The notes under the pieces: generated by a model | What the model was told of the DNA's origin: nothing | Database searches by the model: none | Seen by the model: the letters and a program-made list of their open reading frames with translations, nothing else | Translations under genes and position numbers: made by a program | Shown here: in pieces, positions 27,309 through 36,188 of the stretch | Numbering within the stretch: position 1 is the first letter of the stretch | Layout of the letters: every line of letters begins with the position of its first letter | Source of the DNA: Vibrio xiamenensis | GTDB lineage: Bacteria > Pseudomonadota > Gammaproteobacteria > Enterobacterales > Vibrionaceae | Length of the DNA: 64,000 nucleotides | Direction of reading: 5' to 3' | Assembly (NCBI RefSeq): GCF_900100015.1 | Contig: NZ_FNDD01000019.1 | Location: 38,434-102,433 of the forward strand

Positions 27309-28361
27309 TTAGAGTTTGCCCTGAGCTGCCAGCGCCATGTAGCTTGGGTCGAAACGCAGTTTGATGTTGTGCTTGTCACCCAGCACTTTGCCGTTTGGAA
27401 ATTCAATACCGACAAAGTTGGCGTCAGCCGCACCTTGACCAAATAATCCATGCTCAAACGAGAATTGGCGAATGTAGTCCATGGTTTTGTAAGTCTTGTC
27501 CGCGTTAAACACCTCAACTGCTTTGGCTGGATCAAAGTACATATAAGTAGTTTTCAGTTGGGCAAGGAATTCCGCTTCGGTTGCGCCAGAGTTCTCGGCC
27601 ATTTCACGTACTAGCGCAGAAGCCTGTTTTGAGCGTGAATTCAATTGACCCATCAGTTCATACCAAGCGCCAGTGATGGCTTTTTTAAAGTTATCACTGG
27701 TATCGGTGCGCACCACCAACATATCCATGATCTCTTCAGGAATTTGGCTTGAGTCAAACACCATTTTGGCGCCTTTGGCATTACGCACCACTTGCAGTGG
27801 TGGGTTCCAAGTGACGGCTGCGGCATTTTTATCGGCCACAAACAGTGAAGCGATGTCGGCATCAGAGGTATTGACTATGGTCAGGTCGCGTTCGCTCATG
27901 TTGTTTTGCTGCAGCGCACGAGTCAGTAAGTAGTGCGAAACCGACAGCTCAACCAAGTTGATGTCGCGGCCTTTGAGGTCTTTAATGCTGTCACCGTTTT
28001 TCATTACGATGCCGTCATTACCATTTGAAAAATCGCCTAAAATCAGCGCAGTAGAATCCACACCACCTGCGGCTGGAATGGTCAGCGCGTCCATGTTGGC
28101 CATGGTACAAGCATCGTAAGCGCCTGAGGTAAAAAGGTTAATCGACTCTACGTAGTCGTTAATCAGCGACACTTCGATATCAACATCGTATTTTTTCTCC
28201 CAGCGCTTGAGAATGCCGGTAGATTCCAGCAAAGCGTAAGGTTCCCAACCGGTGTAGTGGCTGTAACAGACTTTAAAGTGCTCGGTGGCTTGTGCTGGCG
28301 TCACTGCCAAGGCTGACGCAGCAACCACGCCCAAACCCAATAAACGTTTGATAGATTTCAT
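27309..28361 (-). CDS. Periplasmic binding protein, resembling the urea-carboxylase-region type
   Basis: A 350-residue exported binding protein with a signal peptide (MKSIKRLLGLGVVAASALA ... AQA). It belongs to the NMT1/TauA/NrtA-like group, and segments such as INDYVESIN, AGGVDSTALI, NGNDGIV and VELSVSHYLL resemble, from memory, the binding proteins encoded beside urea (guanidine) carboxylase genes. No carboxylase is present here, so the ligand remains open: guanidine, urea or another small nitrogen compound. The start at 28361 follows AAGGAT. It is ten bases downstream of the TelA gene and upstream of the permease. Confidence 0.75.
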   Translation of the reverse strand: MKSIKRLLGLGVVAASALAVTPAQATEHFKVCYSHYTGWEPYALLESTGILKRWEKKYDVDIEVSLINDYVESINLFTSGAYDACTMANMDALTIPAAGGVDSTALILGDFSNGNDGIVMKNGDSIKDLKGRDINLVELSVSHYLLTRALQQNNMSERDLTIVNTSDADIASLFVADKNAAAVTWNPPLQVVRNAKGAKMVFDSSQIPEEIMDMLVVRTDTSDNFKKAITGAWYELMGQLNSRSKQASALVREMAENSGATEAEFLAQLKTTYMYFDPAKAVEVFNADKTYKTMDYIRQFSFEHGLFGQGAADANFVGIEFPNGKVLGDKHNIKLRFDPSYMALAAQGKL

Positions 28362-28371
28362 GCTCGGATCC

Positions 28372-29556
28372 TTAGTTCAAAATGACGCGAAACTGTTCTT
28401 TGGTCTGTTGACCCTGTTCGATACGTTTGATGTTGTCGTCCATTTCCGAAGTCATGGTCTTCAACTCGTCGATGCCACTCTTCATTGCATCGATCGCTTC
28501 GGCGCGATAGTTACTGACGTGCGCCATCGCTTGCAGAGTTTTGCTAAAGGCAGACTTCATCACTTCAACTTGAATGTACGGCTCAGACGCTTGCTGCATC
28601 ACTGCCGCGCCTTGTGATTCAAGACGGTCGGCAATGTCGGCAATCATTTTGGCGGTCACTTCTTTAGATGACTGCAACGCCACCAGCACTTTTTTCTGAC
28701 GTGCTAAGGCAATGGCTAATGATGTCGCAACACCTAGCGCGGTCATGGTGTGTTTCAGCGCACGGTCGACGCCGCGAATGAGCTCTTCGTTGGTTTTGAT
28801 GATGAACTCACTGGTCACCCAAGCCTGTTGATAAACGGCTTTTGAGGTCAACAAGTCTTGATGGCGCTGACGCATCGGGAAGAGCACTTCATCTTTTAGA
28901 AAACGCAGCTGATTTTCATCACTGATTTGCGCGATACGCGTTTCGAGATTGTTGTCGATGTAAGCGGCAAAGTTGATGTAGTCATCAAGAGAAAACAACG
29001 TTTTACGGTAGCGAATCTGGTCTTCTTTGAGCGTGGTGTTATCGCGTTTTAACTTAGCTTTACCTTGCTCAAGGCCGGTAGCAATACTTTTGATGATCGC
29101 CTCGGTCGATTGGTACTTCGCAATCCATTGTTGCAGCGCCGTTGGTACGCCGATGCGCGCCAGAAAACGACGGAAACCAGATACCGAGGTGAAATCAAAG
29201 CCATTTGGATCAATGCTGCGCGCGGTGTCTTCAAGCTTAAGCAAGTCGAGTGCGATGTCGCCGCCGTTCTCAGCATCGGCCATTAACTCTGACATCGGCG
29301 CTTGCAGCAGTTTGGATTGTTCCGTCAAACGCAGTTCAATGTCATTACCCAGAGTTTTGGTCTCAGTGGTGACTTGCAGCTGGGCGTCTAAGTCTTTGGG
29401 ATCGATGGTGGTGATTTTTTCTAACCACTGATCGGCGGCCATTTTGGCTTCGCCTTCCAATCGGGATTCGTTGTTTGTGGTGATCTCTTGCTTAATCGCA
29501 TCAACGGTTGGAAGCGATAGTGCGTTTTGAGACTCAGTAGCCGTAGTCGTTGTCAT
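28372..29556 (-). CDS. TelA-family (toxic anion resistance-like) protein
   Basis: A 394-residue soluble, almost entirely helical protein of the TelA/KlaA family (PF05816), recognisable by its central block around residues 130-330 (FRRFLARIGVPTALQQWIAKY, then long helices including MRQRHQDLLTSKAVYQQ). TelA proteins are linked to tellurite or envelope stress resistance in other bacteria, but their biochemical activity is not established. The ATG at 29556 follows AAAAAGGA, three bases after the stop of the two-helix membrane protein gene, suggesting that the two act together as TelA and XpaC-like proteins do elsewhere. Confidence 0.85.
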   Translation of the reverse strand: MTTTTATESQNALSLPTVDAIKQEITTNNESRLEGEAKMAADQWLEKITTIDPKDLDAQLQVTTETKTLGNDIELRLTEQSKLLQAPMSELMADAENGGDIALDLLKLEDTARSIDPNGFDFTSVSGFRRFLARIGVPTALQQWIAKYQSTEAIIKSIATGLEQGKAKLKRDNTTLKEDQIRYRKTLFSLDDYINFAAYIDNNLETRIAQISDENQLRFLKDEVLFPMRQRHQDLLTSKAVYQQAWVTSEFIIKTNEELIRGVDRALKHTMTALGVATSLAIALARQKKVLVALQSSKEVTAKMIADIADRLESQGAAVMQQASEPYIQVEVMKSAFSKTLQAMAHVSNYRAEAIDAMKSGIDELKTMTSEMDDNIKRIEQGQQTKEQFRVILN

Positions 29557-29559
29557 TCA

Positions 29560-30375
29560 TTATCCTTTTTGATTTGAGATGTCGTATTTTTCTGCTCGTG
29601 AAATGAGGGTGTGAATTTCTTGCATTGCATGTTCAAGGCCGATGGTGCCGAGTCCTTCGCGAGTCTGAATTGACCCAAGGTTGCTCGATACGTCATCGAG
29701 TTTGGTCATGGCTTGTTCGTTAATTGAAAGCAGGTGCAGCATGTCGTATTGCGCATCTTGATAGATATCGAGGCGCTTAGTCAGTGCGTCGCGGGTTGAT
29801 TGATCGAGTGACTCGCCGTTTTTGAGCTGTTGGCGAATGTGTTTCACGTCGATGGCATTAATGCTATGGCGCAGCACCATAAAGCGGCGCAGGTTGTCGA
29901 CCGCGCTGAAATACAGCTGTTCTGCGGTGGTGAGATAGCGTTTATGCGCCATTTCATCGCTATCAAACTGTAAATTGAGCACGGTTGTGAAGGCGCTGAA
30001 CTTGTCTTTGAGCTGGCCTAGCTGATGCAGCGCCTGGTGCTCTTTGAACTCGCTTAGACCGTCGTGGACACTGGTTTCAATCTGAACCCGCCTTGAACAG
30101 GTTTCTTGGCGCACTTTTTCAATCAGTGCCAGCATCGATTTGTGCCGCCCAATCACGTTGCGATACAAAGTAAAGCCGCCGCACACCAGCAAACTAAAAA
30201 TTGCCGCGACCAGCAGAAATGCCACGCCGTCATATTGGGCAAACAAAAACGCCGCCAAACCCGCTAAAGCGCCAACCACAAAGGTGGACAGCGTCAGCGG
30301 GTGATTGATGGTCTCTTTACGTAAACGCTGTTTAAGATCGCGTTCACTGAGAGGGTTCGAAGCTAGGTTTGCCAT
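29560..30375 (-). CDS. Two-helix membrane protein with coiled-coil domain, partner of TelA
   Basis: A 271-residue protein with a charged N-terminus, two adjacent membrane helices (about 28-47 and 50-71, a hairpin) and a long cytoplasmic helical domain rich in Leu, Gln and Asp. I do not recognise a named family with certainty; the layout and the coupling to telA recall the XpaC proteins encoded with TelA in Gram-positive bacteria. Its ATG shares the A of the preceding TAA stop (TAATG), so translation is coupled. It may anchor TelA to the inner membrane. Confidence 0.65.
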   Translation of the reverse strand: MANLASNPLSERDLKQRLRKETINHPLTLSTFVVGALAGLAAFLFAQYDGVAFLLVAAIFSLLVCGGFTLYRNVIGRHKSMLALIEKVRQETCSRRVQIETSVHDGLSEFKEHQALHQLGQLKDKFSAFTTVLNLQFDSDEMAHKRYLTTAEQLYFSAVDNLRRFMVLRHSINAIDVKHIRQQLKNGESLDQSTRDALTKRLDIYQDAQYDMLHLLSINEQAMTKLDDVSSNLGSIQTREGLGTIGLEHAMQEIHTLISRAEKYDISNQKG

Positions 30376-31910
30376 TATGGATTCCTCGCTTTGAGAATCA
30401 GTTCGACTCGAGGAAGACGATATTTGTAGGCACGATAACTTTCGTTTGGCAGACGACTTAGCGGCTCATCCGAACCTACGCCGAGCGCCTGCATACGTGC
30501 ATCTTGAATGCTGTGAGTGATCGATAAATAACGAACCACCGCTTCGGCTCGCTCTTGGCTGAGCTTACGGTTCGCTTGTTTGTCACCATTAATACCGGTA
30601 TGGCCTTTGACCAAAATACGAAAGTTTGGATAGTGGCTGAGGTCTTGCGCTGCCTGATCCAAGGTGCGTTTGGCTTCCATCGACAGCTGGTCGCTAGAAC
30701 TGGCAAATGGAATCTGGCGAACTTTGAGTGTGCCGACATCACGCAGCGAGCGCCACTGAGCATCATTTAACGTGGCAAACTTGACGTCGGTTGCGGTTTG
30801 CGTACGGTTCTGTTTTGGGTCGACCAGCTGAGTGAACAGTTGGTCAACGAAATGACTGTTGGTGATGAGGTAGGGGTTTTCATCCGGCAGCGGGTTTTTA
30901 TCTAACACTTTGGTGGCGTGTAAAATGTCGTAACTGCTGTCGATGACATCAATCAGATATTCACTGTTAGAGATCTGCTGGCTGGTGGTCGAAAACCAGT
31001 CGTAGGCGTTGTCGGCCAATGTTGCCCACTGCACGCCTTTGAGCATCGCTTGAACTTCTGTGGTGTCTAAGCCGGTGTTTTTCTTAAGCTCACTAACCAA
31101 GCTGTCCGGCGCGTTGCGATAACCATCGAGCGCTTCAAAATAACGTTGCAGCACTTGCTGAACAATATCGGGGTGCGCCTGGGCATAATCGCGATTCACC
31201 AGCAAAACATCGACGATCAGATGCTCGGTATCTTCGGTGCCGAGAATCTTTTTAATCCCTTTAACTTGTAGCGCTTTGGTGACGTTCGGCTCCCACAGCA
31301 CCGCCGCATCGACTTGATGATTTTCCAGCATCGCTTCGGCTTGCTCAGCGCTGTCGCTGGCGACTAACCATTTTCCGCGGCTTTGGAAATTTTGCACATC
31401 AAAGTGCACCGCCAATGAACGCACCAGATGTTCACTCGGACTATCGGGCGTCAGCGCAACGCGCAAGTTAGGGTTGGTTTTCAACTCGTCGATTGAGGAA
31501 ACCGTATCTTCCCAAGCCACTAAAGCGTCGCCGCCTTTGGATTCATCAATCACTGCGATGATGGTGGCGGAAAACTGAGTCTTCTGACCTAAGGCGAGAT
31601 ACGCGTCGACACTCGATACCGCAAATTGCAGGTCGCCATTTTTTAACTGTTCAAAGCGCTTTTCGAGGTTGGTTTGTTGCTCGCAGCTGCTGCGAATACC
31701 ATCGTTACGCAGCGCCGACTTAAAATTTCGGCTGCACAGCGGGTAGTAACCCACCCAGCTGTCGACACCGATTTTGACGCTGGCACGAATCGATTTCGCA
31801 TCAGACGTGGCGAGCGTGTGAGCTGTTGAGCGATCGTCCGTCACGTCTTTAAGTACAAATAATCCGATCACGCCCAGGATGAAGATCACTGCCGCGATAA
31901 TTTTATTCAT
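30375..31910 (-). CDS. Membrane-anchored binding-protein/OmpA fusion (second copy)
   Basis: 511 residues in three parts: an N-terminal membrane helix (about 4-22) with no obvious cleavage site, a periplasmic NMT1/phosphate-type solute-binding domain (about 45-330), and a C-terminal OmpA peptidoglycan-binding domain (about 390-508) with VKGHTGINGD, KLSQERAEAVVRYL and a conserved Arg-rich end. Such a protein could hold a ligand sensor or importer component against the cell wall. It overlaps the VWA gene by four bases (ATGA) and the next gene by one base. Confidence 0.82.
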   Translation of the reverse strand: MNKIIAAVIFILGVIGLFVLKDVTDDRSTAHTLATSDAKSIRASVKIGVDSWVGYYPLCSRNFKSALRNDGIRSSCEQQTNLEKRFEQLKNGDLQFAVSSVDAYLALGQKTQFSATIIAVIDESKGGDALVAWEDTVSSIDELKTNPNLRVALTPDSPSEHLVRSLAVHFDVQNFQSRGKWLVASDSAEQAEAMLENHQVDAAVLWEPNVTKALQVKGIKKILGTEDTEHLIVDVLLVNRDYAQAHPDIVQQVLQRYFEALDGYRNAPDSLVSELKKNTGLDTTEVQAMLKGVQWATLADNAYDWFSTTSQQISNSEYLIDVIDSSYDILHATKVLDKNPLPDENPYLITNSHFVDQLFTQLVDPKQNRTQTATDVKFATLNDAQWRSLRDVGTLKVRQIPFASSSDQLSMEAKRTLDQAAQDLSHYPNFRILVKGHTGINGDKQANRKLSQERAEAVVRYLSITHSIQDARMQALGVGSDEPLSRLPNESYRAYKYRLPRVELILKARNP

Positions 31911-32725
31911 TGCGCGCTCCCATTATCAAAATGGTCACTGTCATATTGCGGCGCTTCGGCTAACACCGCGGTTAGCCCAGACAACAGCTCATCGGCGTTG
32001 GAAGCCGGGTGGTAATTGATGATGCCTTGTTGATTGAGTGAGTGGTCACTGCCGATACAAAAGCCAATGGTGTGAATATTGATTGGCGTGTTGGCGACAA
32101 TTTTGCTCACTTGAGCGCGCAGATCTTTAGGGTCGTTGGCAACGCCATCGGTCAGAACCACGATGTTGTACTCACCGTAACCCAACTGTTTTTGGCCTTG
32201 CTGTTCGAGTTTGGCCGCTGCATACACCATGCTGTCGGCCAGCGGTGTGGTGCCGCCGGCGACAATCGCGCTGGTGAGATTAGACAGCCTTGACGCATTA
32301 ACCGGTTGAATCGCGCTTAGCTGCTGAACACCCTTGGAACTAAAGGCAAGTAAGCCCAGGTTGCTGTCTTTTGGCAGAGTTTCAAAGAAGCGTTTAATCG
32401 CTTGTTTGGCGACCGCAATGCGGCGGTGGCCATCGCCACATTCGGTTGAGCCCATTGAGCCGCTGGCATCGAAAATAACGTAGTAGTTATTGGCATTGAG
32501 GTCAGTTGCCAGCGTGTCTGCTTGGCCGTTTGGCCAAGCTTGATCAGCACCGCGCAGTGCGTAGCTTTCACTGCCAGATAGACCATCAATGATGATATTG
32601 CTGGTTTCAAAAGGCGGTGGAGCAGGTTGGTCGACTTTCGCCACAGGAGCTGGCGCTTCTTCGTTCCCACAGCCGCTCAGTAAACTAATGCACAGCAACG
32701 ACAGACAAAATTGAGAGTTTTTCAT
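31907..32725 (-). CDS. Lipoprotein with von Willebrand factor A domain
   Basis: 272 residues. The signal peptide ends in a lipobox (LLSGC, Cys at residue 19), followed by a Pro-rich spacer and a VWA domain (about 75-255). All parts of the metal-ion-dependent adhesion site are visible: DASGSMGS, the Thr in GGTTPLADS, and LTDGVAND. It should bind a divalent metal and a protein partner in the periplasm. The residue after the cysteine is Gly, not Asp, which predicts outer-membrane sorting. RBS AAGGAG; 15 bases after the first OmpA fusion gene. Confidence 0.88.
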   Translation of the reverse strand: MKNSQFCLSLLCISLLSGCGNEEAPAPVAKVDQPAPPPFETSNIIIDGLSGSESYALRGADQAWPNGQADTLATDLNANNYYVIFDASGSMGSTECGDGHRRIAVAKQAIKRFFETLPKDSNLGLLAFSSKGVQQLSAIQPVNASRLSNLTSAIVAGGTTPLADSMVYAAAKLEQQGQKQLGYGEYNIVVLTDGVANDPKDLRAQVSKIVANTPINIHTIGFCIGSDHSLNQQGIINYHPASNADELLSGLTAVLAEAPQYDSDHFDNGSAQ

Positions 32726-32740
32726 GCTGGTACTCCTTGG

Positions 32741-34420
32741 TTATAGCGGGCTGAAAGCACTTTCTTCGGCTTCAACTTGCAGTAAACGGAATACCACGCG
32801 CATGTTGCTCAACCACTCTTTCTCGTTGCGCGGCGCGCAAGGGTCGACGCCACAAATGCCGGTCTTTGGATTAGAAATACCGTGGCCGATCACAGAGAAC
32901 TGCGACTCATCCAATTGAACGTGATTTTGCGCTGCATAATCCATGATCGCTTGGCGAACTTGCTGGGCGCGGGTCATTGAGAGGTTCTTAGCACTTTGTT
33001 TGATGCGATTAAGCACAAACGCCGATTCGTGCTCTTTTTTCTTGCGCAGATAACCCATAGGGTCGCTGTGACCTTCAATAGTGATGACCGCGCCAGCATA
33101 GGTTTGCGACAGCTCAACAACACGTTTGAAGTTGCTTTGATACAAGGATTGGTCAAACGCTTTTTGGTTAGGTTTAAAGTAGACCTCAAACTCAAAAACG
33201 GTGCTGTTATCTAAGGTGCCTTGCTTCTGACGAGATTCGACGACTTTGGCCACTTGTTGGCTATCAAATGCGGTTTTGACTGGGGTCGAACTGCCGGTTG
33301 CGAGCAATTTGTAGTTGATGTCGGCTTTGAGCACTTTGCCTGCCGCGCGAATCACACCAAACTCTCTCAAGCCTTGTGAAGACTCTTTTACCACTTGCTC
33401 AAAGTTACGGAAATTTTTGTCATCTTGGAAAAACGCGATGTTGCCGTTGGCGCCAGCGATGGTCGCATCACCAAGTAACGCTTCGGCTTCGGTTACGGCC
33501 TCTGGCGTGTCGAGCAGTAATTTGGCCGACGCTGCCATCAATTTACGATAGTCAGCGTTTTTGTCGGGATGATTGCTAAGCGCCTGTTGCGCTTTGGTCA
33601 TCGCCGAGACGAATTTTTCAATCTGGTCTTTGTGCTGATCGTAATAGTCTTTACGTACAGCGTAGACATCTGCAATCACGCGGTTGGCGGTTTTGGTGGA
33701 AAGCAGAATATGGGCGCCTTTGATGCTGTCTTCAGAGCCCGTTCCTACGTTACCGCCGGATGATGCGGCGAGGGCATCGGGAGTGATCATAAACGCGGCA
33801 TCGACTTTCGAGCTACGCAAAGCTTCTAACGGCGTCTGTGAGGTGCCGGACAGGTCGCGAGTCCAGACGAAGTGGTTGTCTTTTATCTTACAGCCAGCAT
33901 CGCTCAAAATGCGATATGCGTAGTTGAGGTGAGGGCCGTCGTAGTTAATCGCGATGGTTTTACCACACAGATCCGAAGCTCGTTTGATGTTGTTTTTGAC
34001 CACCAAAGCATCGCCACCAGAAGACCAAGTCAACTGATAGAACACCACCGGAGTAAGCTGGCTGTTGTTATTCACCGCTGATGCCGCCATGTTGATCATC
34101 GACATCGAGCCGCGCAAAAACGGCGATTTACCTTGAATGTAATTTTTGAGCTGATTTTCAAAAATATCTTCGCGCTCGAGTTTGAATTTCAGGCCGATGC
34201 TACCAAACAGCGAGTGGCTGTCGGTTACGGCATTGGAGCCGTTGGCAGAAATGGTTGCGATGTCGCCGCCCCAAGTAATTAACGGCAGGTTATAAGGTCC
34301 AGAATGGACATTTTGCGCACTGGGTAAGTTGCGGTTTTCGATTGGAGTGACAGTGATGGAATCCACCGCTTGGGCCGCGAGTGGAAAAGTGAGCGCGCAA
34401 GCTAAAGCGAGCCGTTTCAT
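32741..34420 (-). CDS. Periplasmic binding-protein/OmpA fusion (first copy)
   Basis: 559 residues with a cleavable signal peptide (MKRLALACALTFPLAAQA), an NMT1/THI5-like binding domain (about 40-350, with DLCGKTIAINYDGPHLNY) and a C-terminal OmpA domain (about 405-550) containing IEGHSDPMGYL and SMTRAQQVRQAI. The extra loop with two cysteines (CGVDPC) in the OmpA part may form a disulphide. It differs from the second fusion in being released to the periplasm, not held by a helix. It is preceded by 48 bases after the ATPase gene. Confidence 0.82.
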   Translation of the reverse strand: MKRLALACALTFPLAAQAVDSITVTPIENRNLPSAQNVHSGPYNLPLITWGGDIATISANGSNAVTDSHSLFGSIGLKFKLEREDIFENQLKNYIQGKSPFLRGSMSMINMAASAVNNNSQLTPVVFYQLTWSSGGDALVVKNNIKRASDLCGKTIAINYDGPHLNYAYRILSDAGCKIKDNHFVWTRDLSGTSQTPLEALRSSKVDAAFMITPDALAASSGGNVGTGSEDSIKGAHILLSTKTANRVIADVYAVRKDYYDQHKDQIEKFVSAMTKAQQALSNHPDKNADYRKLMAASAKLLLDTPEAVTEAEALLGDATIAGANGNIAFFQDDKNFRNFEQVVKESSQGLREFGVIRAAGKVLKADINYKLLATGSSTPVKTAFDSQQVAKVVESRQKQGTLDNSTVFEFEVYFKPNQKAFDQSLYQSNFKRVVELSQTYAGAVITIEGHSDPMGYLRKKKEHESAFVLNRIKQSAKNLSMTRAQQVRQAIMDYAAQNHVQLDESQFSVIGHGISNPKTGICGVDPCAPRNEKEWLSNMRVVFRLLQVEAEESAFSPL

Positions 34421-34468
34421 AAGCTTATCCTTAATCTTGATAATTCGTGAATGAGGTGATGTCAGCCA

Positions 34469-35323
34469 TTAAGTACGGAAACTGTCCTGATGCTTGAGGT
34501 TGAAGTTGTTAATGTACTGTTTGACGTCAGGGTCAAAGGCTCGGCTTTTGACTTGTGCAATAAGCTCTTGAAACTCAACGTTGGTTTTGATTTCGGTCGA
34601 GTGAGCGACGCGGGCTAACGGATGGTCTTCAACTATGGTTGCCCCGTGGGCTTGCACAGTGTCTCCGCTGTTATAGTATTGGCTCAGTGCCAGTAAGCGG
34701 GAGCCGACAAAGCAGGCTTCCTCTAGGCTGTGAGTGATAAACAGAATGGTTAGCCCCATGGACTCCCACAGTTCAAGTAAAAACACTTGTAGCTGTTCAC
34801 GAGTATCGGGATCTAATGCACCGAACGGTTCATCCATTAACAGAATTTTGGGGTGGGCAATTAAAGTTTGAGCAATCGCAGCGCGTTGCTGCATACCGCC
34901 GCTCAATTCGTGAGGGTACTTATTGGCGGCGTGGCTTAAACGAACGCGCTCGAGATAATACAGCGCCGCTTCGCGAATTTGGCTGGCATTGGGCGTTGCG
35001 TTGTCTGCAAGACCGAGATAGCGAGGGCCAAGCATGACGTTTTCCAGCACCGTCAAATGTGGAAACAAACTGTATTTTTGATACACCACACCGCGACGCG
35101 CATCGGGTAAACCGATGATTTTGCCATCGAGGTGTATGGTGCCAGAATCCGCGACTTCTTGGCCAAGGATTAGGCGCAGCAAAGTGCTTTTACCACATCC
35201 TGAAGGCCCGACCACAGAGCAAAATTCGCCCTCTCGAATCGCCAGATCGATATCACGTAAAATCGTTTTTCCGTCGTAGCTTTTGTACACATCTTCTAAG
35301 TGCAGAATGTGTTTTTCGGCCAT
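34469..35323 (-). CDS. ABC importer ATPase, nitrate/sulfonate/taurine type
   Basis: First gene of the operon and energy source for the permease at its far end. Walker A GPSGCGKST is at residues 39-47, the signature LSGGMQQR, Walker B ILLMDEPFGALD and the H-loop ITHSLEEA follow in order. 284 residues, slightly longer than SsuB/TauB because of a C-terminal extension of about 35 residues. Separation of the ATPase and permease genes by six others is unusual. Confidence 0.9.
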   Translation of the reverse strand: MAEKHILHLEDVYKSYDGKTILRDIDLAIREGEFCSVVGPSGCGKSTLLRLILGQEVADSGTIHLDGKIIGLPDARRGVVYQKYSLFPHLTVLENVMLGPRYLGLADNATPNASQIREAALYYLERVRLSHAANKYPHELSGGMQQRAAIAQTLIAHPKILLMDEPFGALDPDTREQLQVFLLELWESMGLTILFITHSLEEACFVGSRLLALSQYYNSGDTVQAHGATIVEDHPLARVAHSTEIKTNVEFQELIAQVKSRAFDPDVKQYINNFNLKHQDSFRT

Positions 35324-35445
35324 GCCTGTCTCTCCGTCTAATGTCAGCGTTTGCTAATGCGTTACATCACGGTCAACAGCTAGACGGGAACGATCCCACC
35401 GCCTTTGAAAGCAGTGGTGTAAATAGAGAGCCTAGCCATTGTGAT
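35324..35445 (-). promoter_or_regulatory. Leader of the ABC/OmpA/VWA/TelA operon with inverted repeats
   Basis: Between 35379 and 35436 the leader can fold: GCTAG/CTAGC (35379-35383 with 35432-35436) would close a stem enclosing GGGAACGATCCC (35386-35397) and CACC/GGTG (35397-35400 with 35416-35419). It may be a structured RNA or a set of operators. It does not match the guanidine-I, TPP or cobalamin riboswitch consensus that I know. Confidence 0.4.
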
Positions 35446-36188
35446 TAACGCTTTATTTCTCACTGACCGGCATCGGGCGGTGAGCATTGTTATCGATTTT
35501 TTGTTTTTTTAGTCAGCAATAAGCGATTGATATAACCATCAATGCACTGAGTGCCGCACAGCAAAGGGGCGACCAAGATTGGAAAAAGATTTAAAAGTTT
35601 TCAGCGAGTGGGGAAAGGAATAATCGCAATGGGCGAATAAGGGAGATGAAACGGCGTATGTGGGATGAAAGGCATCTCAATTATGAGATGGCGGTTGCGA
35701 TTACTGATTGTACATGTTCACTATTTCGGTCTAGAACCTAGGTTATGTTGAAATTGCAGTTTATTTTTTCTAAATATTCATGTTTGAAAATAACTATTTA
35801 AAAATTTTCAAATAAACTAAATGTCTGTTTTTTTAGAGTTTCTAAAAATAAATTTTCTATCCCAGTCAAGATTTTTTACTTACGGCATTTGAAGCATTAA
35901 AAATAAGCTAATATTTAGCAAATTATTGTTTAATTCTAAGGTTTATTTTTATGATATTGGTTTTAATAATATTGCATTATAAATAATAAACTTTAGGCCA
36001 TTTTGTGTTGGCTATTTATTTTTGACAACGCTCAGTGTCAATATTAATTTAAATTTTGGTCAGGATTTGATCGTGAAACGGTAGTGTCGTTTGATTGTGT
36101 AGATGTTTATCTACAGAATAGAACTATACAGTGTTCAGCCGAGAATTAATTTCATTGTGAAGTTATACCCAATCGGAGCCAAGGGATT
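35446..36188. other. AT-rich intergenic region before the acyltransferase gene
   Basis: About 740 bases with no gene that I can support. The stretch from 35750 to 36060 is extremely AT-rich, with many TTTATT and AATAAT runs, unlike neighbouring DNA. A CATCTCA/TGAGATG hairpin (35673-35690) is the only clear secondary structure. Promoters of the minus-strand operon and of the acyltransferase should lie at its two ends. Confidence 0.6.

Noticed and set aside
35324..35445. Guanidine-I (ykkC) riboswitch before the ABC/TelA operon
   Set aside because: Expected because of the guanidine-type binding protein, but the conserved ykkC sequences are not seen on the minus strand.
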